DNA of 64,000 nt from Planctomycetota bacterium. Its GTDB lineage: Bacteria; Planctomycetota; JAPUJT01. Each line of letters begins with the position of its first letter. Within the stretch, counting starts at the first letter, position 1. The stretch spans positions 1 to 64,000 of the forward strand of contig JAPUJT010000087.1 of the NCBI GenBank assembly GCA_027296055.1, given 5' to 3'. Shown piece by piece: positions 35,080-42,477 of this stretch. The translations under genes and the position numbers were made by a program. Under the pieces are notes generated by a model. It was not told the origin of the DNA. It searched no databases and saw only the letters and a program-made list of their open reading frames with translations.

Positions 35080-36216
35080 ATGCGCACGAAGCCGTTTCTT
35101 GCCGGTATCTTCCTGGCGACGCTGGCCATGATTCCCATCCTGATCTTCACCCGGACTGTGCCGGAGGAGACCAGGACGGACAGGCCATCCTCCGACTCCG
35201 CTGTGGGCTCCATACCCCAGGATGACGGGTTATGGACGGAGCCGACGGGGTCCAATGGGGATCAGGAGACCCCATCTGCCGAGCTCATCGCGGGCATGGG
35301 AGCCAAGCAGATCGCACTGGCGTTGAGGGTCGTTGTCCTCCAGGGGGGTGATCCAGCAGAACTGCTTCTGGCGGCGGGAGATGAAGAGGCTGAAGCCATC
35401 CGGGCGTATCTCGCGCTCATCCGGGACGAAAGCGATCTCAGGCTTTTCGCCAAGCTGACGCAGTCGCTGGGAAGCCTGTCGGATCCCGAAGGAGACATCC
35501 TGAGCTATTGCCAGAAGGAGCTGGTAGCTGATGACCGCCCGATCGTGAAGCTGATCCTCGCCGAGATCCTGGAGGGACGGCCGGACGAGGCATCGATCGT
35601 ACCTCTCCGGCAGGTCCTGAATCAATATTGGGACTCGGAGAATCCGGAGGAAGGTAGGGGGGTGATGCGCTCCGCCTTGCGGGGCCTGGGAAAGATCGAT
35701 TCAGAAGCCGCCAGGCAGGAGATCTGGCGTCGGTTCCGGGCAGCTCCGAGCGACGAGCTCCGAACCGAGGCCCTCGAGGCCCTCGCCCTCCGAGCGGATG
35801 AGGGTGTGATCGAGCGGATTCAAGACGTGATCGGCGACTCGGGCCTTCCCGAGGAGGTTCGGCTGGGCGCCGTCCGGGCGCTCGCCTCCAGCTTCGAGGG
35901 CCGTCCGACGCTGGCAGCAACGACCCTCATCGGCGTCTACCGCGGCACACAGGACGCGGGGATCCGAGGGGAGCTGATCCGCAGCGCGGCCCAGACGGGA
36001 GCACGCAGGGGCCTGGACTTCGTCCAGGAGCGGCTCGCCGATCCGGGCGAGTCAGAGGCGCTTCACGTCGCCGCGATCCTCTCCTTGCACCACTACGGAA
36101 ACAGGGGAAGTCTGGGCGTCCTGATGCAGATCGAAAACCGCTCGGGTAACCCCCGGCTCAGCTCCCTTGCCCGGCAGGCCGCCGCCGCGATTCGCCAGCG
36201 CTCCGGAGAGGAATGA
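35080..36216 (+). CDS. Membrane-anchored HEAT-like repeat protein
   Basis: The 378-residue product starts with a single TM or signal anchor (residues 7-25: LAGIFLATLAMIPILIF) and a Ser/Thr/Asp-rich linker. From about residue 140 onward, helical repeats follow, for example SEAARQEIWRRF, EVRLGAVRALASSF and LHVAAILSLHHYGN. These resemble HEAT/PBS lyase repeats, which form protein-binding surfaces. There is no enzyme motif. The TGA overlaps the ATG of lnt (ATGA), so it is likely co-expressed with lipoprotein N-acylation, but a functional tie is only inferred. Confidence 0.7.
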   Translation: MRTKPFLAGIFLATLAMIPILIFTRTVPEETRTDRPSSDSAVGSIPQDDGLWTEPTGSNGDQETPSAELIAGMGAKQIALALRVVVLQGGDPAELLLAAGDEEAEAIRAYLALIRDESDLRLFAKLTQSLGSLSDPEGDILSYCQKELVADDRPIVKLILAEILEGRPDEASIVPLRQVLNQYWDSENPEEGRGVMRSALRGLGKIDSEAARQEIWRRFRAAPSDELRTEALEALALRADEGVIERIQDVIGDSGLPEEVRLGAVRALASSFEGRPTLAATTLIGVYRGTQDAGIRGELIRSAAQTGARRGLDFVQERLADPGESEALHVAAILSLHHYGNRGSLGVLMQIENRSGNPRLSSLARQAAAAIRQRSGEE

Positions 36217-37760
36217 GCCGACGCCTGGAGAGAACGGCCCTCACGATCGTCTCGGGAGTCTGCTGGGCGATACCCTTTCTCTTCGATGCGGCCTCTCCCT
36301 TCGTCTTCGTCTGCCTCGTCCCTTTCCTGTTCCTGATCGCCTCTCGACGCTATCAGGGCGTCGTCCTCTCTTCCTACGCCGTCGGGATCATCTATATCGC
36401 GTTGAGTGTCTCCTGGCAGTCGTCCATCTGGCTACCGCTCCCGCTGGTCTGCGGTCTCTACTTCGGCCTCTACGTCCTTCTCCTCGGGTGGGCCCTCTCA
36501 CGCTCGATTCGACACACCCGGCTTCCTCTCAGCCTGCTCTGTCCTGCCCTCTTCGTCGGAATGGAGCTCATGAGGCTCTATGTGAGCTTGTTCAGATCGA
36601 CCTGGCTGCACCTTGCCTACCCACTTCACGAATGGACGTCGCTGATCCAGATCTCGCGGTGGACCGGCCACTTCGGCGTGACGGCCATCATCCTCCTCTG
36701 CAACGTCGCCGTGACCGAGGTCGTGCTCGCAGTCTACGAGGGTCGTAGACTCCTGTCCCGGCGACTGATTCTCAGCTTTGCATCGGCGATCCTATTTCTG
36801 GGAATCGCCCTCGGGTACGGTGGATTACGCAATACGCAGGCCGACAATCAGGTCGGGCCCACGATCGCCGTCGTGCAGCCCAACCTTCACATCTCCGAGA
36901 TCATCAGCCATGAGCGTTGGCTGGTTAACCTGGACATCTACATCCGGATGACCAGGGACCAGGGAGGAGATGGAATCGACCTCTGGATATGGCCGGAGGC
37001 CGCTTACCCGGGGTATCTCGAGTCGAGTCCGGCAGTCATCGCGGCGATGAAGAGACTCACCCGTGATCTATCGACGCCCATTCTCTTCGGCGCCCTCGGG
37101 ACGCGTCGCGAGGGAGATGAGGATCGTCCGACGAACACAGGGTTCTACGCCACGCCGGACGAGTTTTATGCCGGTCGATACGACAAGCGCGTTCTTGTTC
37201 CGTTCGGCGAGACTCTTCCGATCATCGAGATGATCCCCTCCCTGAGGAGGCGTGTCTCCGCGCTGATTCACAAGGCGATCGGATTCCGCCCTCACATCGC
37301 GCCGGGCGAGCATGCGGAACCCGCGACGATCCGCTGGGGCGACAGGGATGTTCGATTCGGAGCTCTGATCTGCTACGAGGTGGTGATGCCGGATCTGGCG
37401 CGCCAGTCCCGCAGTGAAGGCGCCGATTTCCTGGTGAATATCTCCAACGAGGCGTGGTTCCCTCCAAAGGAGCAGGACCAGATGATTGCGATGGCCAAGT
37501 TCCGCGCCGTCGAGAACGGCATCTCCCTCGTGCGGGCCACGACCAACGGCATCACCTGCGTGATCTCTCCTCGCGGCGAAGTGATCGCGTCCCTTCCGCG
37601 GGGGCGTAGGCAGGCCGAGGTGATGGTGCAGGAGATCCCGCTCACATCATCGGGGCCGACCTTCTATGCCAGATGGGGAGACCTGTTCTCCGTCGTCCTG
37701 CTCCTCGTGGTGGGAGGTCTCTGGTTCCGGGAATGGAAGCGAACTCGCCGCGAGCCCTGA
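36213..37760 (+). CDS. lnt: Apolipoprotein N-acyltransferase
   Basis: Lnt adds the third acyl chain to lipoproteins at the periplasmic face of the inner membrane. The 515-residue product has about six N-terminal TM helices (residues 10-190), then a nitrilase-like domain with all three catalytic residues in place: WPE (about 257), Lys in YDKRVLVPFGE and Cys in ALICYEVV (about 391). A last TM helix (about 485-503) precedes the basic tail. The start overlaps the HEAT gene. A second lnt-like gene at 45.8-47.4 kb has lost the triad, so this is the active copy. Confidence 0.93.
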   Translation: MSRRLERTALTIVSGVCWAIPFLFDAASPFVFVCLVPFLFLIASRRYQGVVLSSYAVGIIYIALSVSWQSSIWLPLPLVCGLYFGLYVLLLGWALSRSIRHTRLPLSLLCPALFVGMELMRLYVSLFRSTWLHLAYPLHEWTSLIQISRWTGHFGVTAIILLCNVAVTEVVLAVYEGRRLLSRRLILSFASAILFLGIALGYGGLRNTQADNQVGPTIAVVQPNLHISEIISHERWLVNLDIYIRMTRDQGGDGIDLWIWPEAAYPGYLESSPAVIAAMKRLTRDLSTPILFGALGTRREGDEDRPTNTGFYATPDEFYAGRYDKRVLVPFGETLPIIEMIPSLRRRVSALIHKAIGFRPHIAPGEHAEPATIRWGDRDVRFGALICYEVVMPDLARQSRSEGADFLVNISNEAWFPPKEQDQMIAMAKFRAVENGISLVRATTNGITCVISPRGEVIASLPRGRRQAEVMVQEIPLTSSGPTFYARWGDLFSVVLLLVVGGLWFREWKRTRREP

Positions 37761-37770
37761 ACGATTTCGA

Positions 37771-38124
37771 TCAGCCCCCGACGCCGATGTACCCGAGATA
37801 ACTGTAGACCCCGATGAAGAACCTGGGTGTCCAGGCGAGGTGGAGTCCCGTGTAGAGGACGAGGTAGAGGGCGGGGGCCTTGGCGAGCCATCCGCTTCTG
37901 GTCGGCTCTCTGGCCGCTCGCCTGGAGATGAGATCGAGCGAAAGGTGGGCGCAGATCGCCACGACGAACAGGTTTCCCAGGAAGAGGGCCAGGAAGTAGT
38001 ACCGCGTGAGACTGCCCGACCAGGACTCCGGGATCCCGAGCCGATTGAGCACCATCACGGCAGTCCAGGCGACGGCCAGCAGGATCGTGAGCGCTGCGCG
38101 GTTGCTTCCCGAGGTGCGCTTCAA
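37771..38124 (-). CDS. Small three-TM membrane protein
   Basis: The 117-residue product begins at TTG 38124, whose last two bases overlap the stop of the upstream protease gene (TTGA), and AAGGAGGGG precedes it at the right distance. Three hydrophobic segments are visible: ALTILLAVAWTAVMVL, YYFLALFLGNLFVVAI and LYLVLYTGLHLAWTPRFFI. The family is not recognised. Translational coupling to a subtilisin-like lipoprotein suggests a shared envelope role. Confidence 0.6.
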   Translation of the reverse strand: MKRTSGSNRAALTILLAVAWTAVMVLNRLGIPESWSGSLTRYYFLALFLGNLFVVAICAHLSLDLISRRAAREPTRSGWLAKAPALYLVLYTGLHLAWTPRFFIGVYSYLGYIGVGG

Positions 38125-39569
38125 CGGATCCCCTCCTTGATCCGGTCGACGGCTAGATCCACCCGGATCTGACCGTGGCCGAACACATTGTCCGGTCCCG
38201 CCGCCCCCAGGTCCAGCGCCGTGGCGATCAGGGCATCTTCCAGCTGGCTCACGCTCAGGTCCGGGTTTCCCTGCAGAAGGAGCGCCGCCGCGCCCGCGAC
38301 GAGCGCCACGGAAAAGGAGGTCCCACGCTGGGGCAGATAGGCGTCGCGGCCGAAGGCATGGGCCCCGATCAGATCGTCGGCGGGGGCGCACACACGAGGG
38401 AAGACCCGCGTGGGGTCGCATCGATTGGGGCCCTCGGAGGTCTCGGGAAACCGCTTCCCCTTGCGGATGGTTCCTCCCACGGAGAAGACCACGGCGCCTC
38501 CCGGATAGAGCCCCACCGAGTTGGCGGGCGAACGGTTGGTCCCAACCCCGGGACCTTGATTGCCAGCGGCAAACGGCACGAAAATCTCCGCCGCCCGGAG
38601 CGCGCTGAGGACACGATCAAAAGTCGCGTCACACACGCTTCCAGGAATGCTCCATGCGGAGGCGATGACATCGGGCCGACCTCGAAGCAGCATCCAATCG
38701 AGGCACCGGACCAGGTCCAGGTTATCGAATCGGCCCTCGGGGAAACCAAGTGCCGCGATCCATCGGGCCCGCGGCGCCACGCCCCGGACCCGGCCGTACC
38801 CTCCGCGGCCGACGGCGAGACTGATCAGGGACGTTCCATGGGCTGTGTGGAAGAGGGTCTCCACCGGGGAGTCCGCCTCCCCTCGGGGATCATACCAGGA
38901 GTCCATCCCCCCACGATAACCTGCCTCGGTCTGGTCGTGGTTCGCCGATGCCCCGGAGTCGATGAATCCCACGACGATCCCGTCGCCGACGCGCCCCGAT
39001 TCCCAGGCCCGGGGCGCGCCGATGGCCTCGAGCCACCACGGGTCCGGTTCTTGATCGCGCTCTACGGTGTCAGGCGCCCCGGTCTGCCTCCACAGGGCTC
39101 CGGCGGACCGCACCTCCTCCAGCACATAGGCGACATCATCCCGACCCGCAATCCTCGTGACCGTCTCCCTCGTGGTCCACACGATCAAGCCGTTCATCAC
39201 GGCCAGCCCATCCACTCTTTCGACCTCGGGCCACTCTTCGATGACGCGGTCCACGTCCCGCTGGCGGTCCGCAGCCAGGGAGAGGAGGGCGGCGACGACG
39301 GAGTCTCGCTTCTCCCTCCGGGTCGTCAGTGAGGAAAGGACCGTCCTGCCGAGCTCTTGCAGATCCACCTGGGAACACATCACGATCCACGCGCCACATT
39401 GTTCTTTGCCGGGCTTCTGCAGCCAGCCAGGAGGAAGCTTGCCGTCATGGGGTGGCTTGATCTGGACGATGGGGGCCGCGGAATCGGTGGATGAACCTAT
39501 GCAGCCCAACACCAAGAGAGTCGCCGCTATCGAGAGAATTCGATGGGGTCGCGTGGGATGATCCTTCAG
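38121..39569 (-). CDS. Subtilisin-like (S8) serine protease, lipoprotein
   Basis: The product is about 480 residues. The catalytic triad is visible: Asp in VGFIDSGAS, His in HGTSLISLAVG and Ser in GTSFSVALVAG, with oxyanion Asn in FAAGNQGPGVG. The first 23 residues (ending ILSIAATLLVLGC) form a signal peptide with lipobox LVLGC, so it is a surface or periplasmic lipoprotein. No ATG, GTG or TTG precedes the signal sequence; a CTG at 39569 with a GAGG upstream is the best start, while the TTG at 39515 would begin in mid-lipobox. About 40 bases separate it from the upstream unknown lipoprotein gene, so they may be co-transcribed. Confidence 0.85.
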   Translation of the reverse strand: MKDHPTRPHRILSIAATLLVLGCIGSSTDSAAPIVQIKPPHDGKLPPGWLQKPGKEQCGAWIVMCSQVDLQELGRTVLSSLTTRREKRDSVVAALLSLAADRQRDVDRVIEEWPEVERVDGLAVMNGLIVWTTRETVTRIAGRDDVAYVLEEVRSAGALWRQTGAPDTVERDQEPDPWWLEAIGAPRAWESGRVGDGIVVGFIDSGASANHDQTEAGYRGGMDSWYDPRGEADSPVETLFHTAHGTSLISLAVGRGGYGRVRGVAPRARWIAALGFPEGRFDNLDLVRCLDWMLLRGRPDVIASAWSIPGSVCDATFDRVLSALRAAEIFVPFAAGNQGPGVGTNRSPANSVGLYPGGAVVFSVGGTIRKGKRFPETSEGPNRCDPTRVFPRVCAPADDLIGAHAFGRDAYLPQRGTSFSVALVAGAAALLLQGNPDLSVSQLEDALIATALDLGAAGPDNVFGHGQIRVDLAVDRIKEGIR

Positions 39570-39612
39570 GGGCTGGCCTCGCCCCCGAAGAGGTTCCCGA
39601 GGAGAGGGGGGT

Positions 39613-40557
39613 TTAATTCCTGCGGACGGCCGTGGGGCCGGTACGAGCGACCCTGTCTTTGAGCGTCTGATCGATGATGGCCATTGTCTCCATGTTGAAG
39701 GAGATGTTCAACTTCTTCGGCAGAGTCAGCCGGAAGTCGCCGAAATCGAGAGTGAAGTCCTGGAACCAATCGCCCGTGTTCACGTTTCTCCTGTCCAGGT
39801 GACTGATCAGCTGGATGAGAGCGCCTTCGTTTCCGTAGGAGCTCAGCTTGAAGTTGAAGAACCTGGCGTTGCCCATGTTGAGAACCAATGGCTCGCGGAA
39901 GTAGATCGCGCTCTTCTGGAAGACGATCTTGCGGAGACGCAAGTCCATGCTGGTGTCACCGTCATTGAGCCGGCTGCGAACGAGCAGGCTCATCAGGTCG
40001 TCGAGGCTCTCGATCTTGTTCCCCCGGGCGTCCTGTAGCGGAAGATCCGTGGAGTCGGTCAGCTCGATGGCATCGCCAGTGAAGCAGACGGCCACGCCCG
40101 CCCCGGACAGCCCCGAATAGTCCCGAACGATGTTGTCGAAGCCCTGACATCCCGGAGCCGTGTCGATCGCGAGGACCGACCGGCGGAAGACGTGCATCGC
40201 CTGTCCGTCCGCGGTAACTCCCTTGTGGTTCAGGGTGCCACTGCCGTCCCTGTTCTTCAGTCCGTCACGACTGAAGGCCCCGAAGCCGTCATTCGCCGCA
40301 TTCTCGATCACGACGGGGCTGTTGGGCGAAGGGGCATCTCCCCAGCGGTTGTCATACGAGACGAGCTGGGAGACGGTGTACGGATCCGGGGTGGCTCCCA
40401 CGCCCTCTATCGCGGCTTCTTGTCCGAAGACCTTCGCCCCCGAGCCATCCTGCGCCTGGGTGCGATCCCCGGGAAGGGGATGAAAGTCAGTGAGACAGCC
40501 CGACGAGGAGGCAAAGAAAAGCCCGATCACTCCGAGCCATGCTAACCTCGAGCGCAT
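39613..40557 (-). CDS. Lipoprotein of unknown family, copy 1 of paralogous pair
   Basis: The 314-residue product starts at ATG 40557 with GGGGAG upstream. Its signal peptide ends FFASSSGC (lipobox SSGC), then LTDFHPLPGDRTQA. Motifs shared with the paralogue downstream at 40955-41887 are DPYTV.QLVSYDNR, NAAN.G.GAFSRDGL, GTLNHKG, FRRSVLA.DTAPGC, LNDGDTSMDL and NMGNAR.FNF. No known domain is recognised. It looks like a soluble, beta-rich lipoprotein. It lies about 40 bases upstream of the subtilisin-like lipoprotein gene on the same strand. Confidence 0.75.
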   Translation of the reverse strand: MRSRLAWLGVIGLFFASSSGCLTDFHPLPGDRTQAQDGSGAKVFGQEAAIEGVGATPDPYTVSQLVSYDNRWGDAPSPNSPVVIENAANDGFGAFSRDGLKNRDGSGTLNHKGVTADGQAMHVFRRSVLAIDTAPGCQGFDNIVRDYSGLSGAGVAVCFTGDAIELTDSTDLPLQDARGNKIESLDDLMSLLVRSRLNDGDTSMDLRLRKIVFQKSAIYFREPLVLNMGNARFFNFKLSSYGNEGALIQLISHLDRRNVNTGDWFQDFTLDFGDFRLTLPKKLNISFNMETMAIIDQTLKDRVARTGPTAVRRN

Positions 40558-40889
40558 AATCAACTCCCCTAGCATCCCCACCCCCTAATTCGCGCAGAGA
40601 GGGAGATGGCCCTCTCGCAGCGAACAACATCTAGAATCCCAGGAACAATCCAAACCTACAACGAGATTCCAGATCCGTCAAGATGGGGAAGTCGAACTCC
40701 CCGGATGACGCGTGTCATCTCGGCTGCGGATTGGAACCTAAAGGGAGGAATCGAAGGACCGGTAGTCTATCAGAATGCGTGGATCAGTGTCAAGATTAAT
40801 TTGGCCCCCGATTGCAATGGCGTCACGTTCGTAACTCGTCCAACACACCATGCAGGACCCAGGTGATACTGGACCTGGGGGGGGCAGGA
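40558..40889. other. Leader region of lipoprotein copy 1
   Basis: There is no gene here. On the minus strand TTGACA (plus 40788-40793) with a weak -10 (TGATAG or TAGACT) gives a candidate promoter about 210 bases before the start. The stretch CTTGACACTGATCC resembles the region 42302-42307 in front of copy 2, so the two paralogues may share control. A second TTGACG with TAGGTT lies nearer the gene. Confidence 0.35.
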
Positions 40890-40937
40890 CTCAAAGAGAA
40901 AAAGGCCAGGAGCGGTCGTCCGCTCCCGGCCTTCTCA
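40890..40937 (-). terminator. Rho-independent terminator after lipoprotein copy 2
   Basis: On the minus strand GGCCGGGAGCGG-ACGA-CCGCTCCTGGCC forms a long stem with a four-base loop and is followed by TTTTTCTCTTT. It lies about 20 bases after the stop at 40955, so it ends that transcript and separates it from copy 1. Confidence 0.85.
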
Positions 40938-40954
40938 ATTTTCCACGATGGGTC

Positions 40955-41887
40955 CTAGTGACGAAGGTTCGCCCGGCGAGCGCTGAGCTCCTTGCTGAAC
41001 TGCTTCCTCAGTTCGCCCATCTTCTGCATGTTGAAAGAGATGGCAACATTTTCCGGCATCGTGGCCCGGAAGTCGCCGAAGTCCATGGTAAAGTTCCGGA
41101 TCGCATCGTTCGTCCTGAGTCCCTTTTTCTCCATGTGACGAACAAGCTGGATCATCGAGCGACGGTTGCCGTCCGCCTCGAGGGTGAAGTTGAAGAGCCT
41201 GGCGTTCCCCATGTTGATTTTCAGGGGCTCGCGAAACCTTACTACGCTGTCCTCGAAGACGAACTTCTTCATACCCAGGTCCATGCTCGTATCCCCGTCG
41301 TTCACCCTGGCACGGATCAGAAGACCCATAAGGTCATTCACGCTCTGGATCTTGTTGCCCTGGGCGTCCTGAAGGGAGAGATCCATGGTATCGATGATCT
41401 CCGCAGGGCCACCGAAGCAGAGGAGAAGCCCCGCTCCCGCGTTGCCTGAGTTGTCCCGGATGATGTTGGCCACGAACTGGCATCCGGGGGCCGTATCCAC
41501 CGCCAGAACCGAGCGGCGGAAGGTGTGCAGGGTTCCCATGCCGGCAACGATGCCCTTGTGATTCAAGGTGCCGTGGCCGTCACGGTCATAGAGCCCATCA
41601 CGGCTGAAGGCCCCGAGGCCGTTGTTTGCCGCATTCTCCATGACAACCGGGTGGGACGGCGAAGGCGCGAGGCCCGTTCGGTTGTCATAGGAGACCAACT
41701 GGGTCACGGTGTACGGATCGGGAGTGGTCCCCATCCCGATCGTAGCGTTCTCAAATCCAAATAGCTTTGCCCCTGCCCCGTCCGACGCCTGAGTGCGCGT
41801 TCCGGCGAGGGGGGCCATATCGGTTAGACAGCCGCTGGAGACCAGGACCAACGCAACCAAGGCTGTGAAGGAACCAAACAACTTCAT
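40955..41887 (-). CDS. Lipoprotein of unknown family, copy 2 of paralogous pair
   Basis: The 310-residue product starts at ATG 41887 with AAAGGAG upstream. The signal peptide and lipobox end LVSSGC, then LTDMAPLAGTRTQA. It shares the motif set of copy 1 along its length, with the C-terminal ends diverging (copy 2 ends KELSARRANLRH). I cannot name a family. Repeated Asp/Gly and NAANNG blocks suggest a beta-rich calcium or ligand site, which is speculation. It has its own terminator (40890-40937) and an upstream promoter (42278-42307) with a leader of about 380 bases. Confidence 0.75.
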   Translation of the reverse strand: MKLFGSFTALVALVLVSSGCLTDMAPLAGTRTQASDGAGAKLFGFENATIGMGTTPDPYTVTQLVSYDNRTGLAPSPSHPVVMENAANNGLGAFSRDGLYDRDGHGTLNHKGIVAGMGTLHTFRRSVLAVDTAPGCQFVANIIRDNSGNAGAGLLLCFGGPAEIIDTMDLSLQDAQGNKIQSVNDLMGLLIRARVNDGDTSMDLGMKKFVFEDSVVRFREPLKINMGNARLFNFTLEADGNRRSMIQLVRHMEKKGLRTNDAIRNFTMDFGDFRATMPENVAISFNMQKMGELRKQFSKELSARRANLRH

Positions 41888-42277
41888 GGAAATCTCCTTT
41901 CCTCTCTCCCTATCGAGGTTCTCCTGAATCACTCTATTCCCGGCGAAATCTGGGCGAGCGCCTTCGCGATACCCACGAGAGCGCAAGAGCCTGGAACTTC
42001 TGCAGCTAGGATTCACCTCCTTCCCCACGGTGCCCTGGCTTGGGGCTCCGCCTCTCGATCCGTGCCCCCCCAGACCAGAGTTCCCGGGAGATGCAAATCG
42101 TTCCGGGAGGCCTCGCTTGCCGGGTTTGGGCTAGCATATCGTTCGGTTGGACTCGGGTGACCGGACACCGCATGGCCCTGGATAGCCAGGGAGTGCATCA
42201 AGTGCAACAATGCACTAATGGCACCAGTGCAACAACAGTCAGATCACTAAGCCCGGGGAGGAATTGAAGGCACTGCA

Positions 42278-42307
42278 AATATACCTGATGTTCGTGAATT
42301 GTGTCAA
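42278..42307 (-). promoter_or_regulatory. Promoter for lipoprotein copy 2
   Basis: On the minus strand TTGACA (plus 42302-42307), an 18-base spacer and TATATT (plus 42278-42283). The start codon is at 41887, so the 5' leader would be about 380 bases. In it, near 42198-42240, TTGCACT occurs twice, with further TGCACT copies in both orientations, a possible operator cluster. Confidence 0.45.
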
Positions 42308-42409
42308 GATGAATTTCACGCGCGCGCCGTCGCTCATCAACGATTTCCACGTCCTCGAGGCGGCCGCCTACCCGTACCGAGGGATCAGCGACTCGTCCAC
42401 GCCGAGCGG

Positions 42410-42439
42410 TTGGCCGCTCTTCAGGCCATGCCGTATAAT
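42410..42439 (+). promoter_or_regulatory. Promoter for the DUF1573-phosphoesterase-cytochrome gene
   Basis: TTGGCC (42410-42415), an 18-base spacer and TATAAT (42434-42439), 38 bases before ATG 42478. The -10 is perfect and the -35 moderate. Confidence 0.45.
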
Positions 42440-42477
42440 CGGGTTCTGAAGCGTCCAGGTTGGAGATACGGAAGAGG

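Noticed and set aside
40606-40866. Plus-strand ORF between the paralogous lipoproteins
   Set aside because: It lies over the minus-strand leader and promoter candidates, has no ribosome-binding site and no protein-like pattern.
41888-42277. A known riboswitch in the long leader of lipoprotein copy 2
   Set aside because: I could not match it to any riboswitch consensus; only short repeats were visible.
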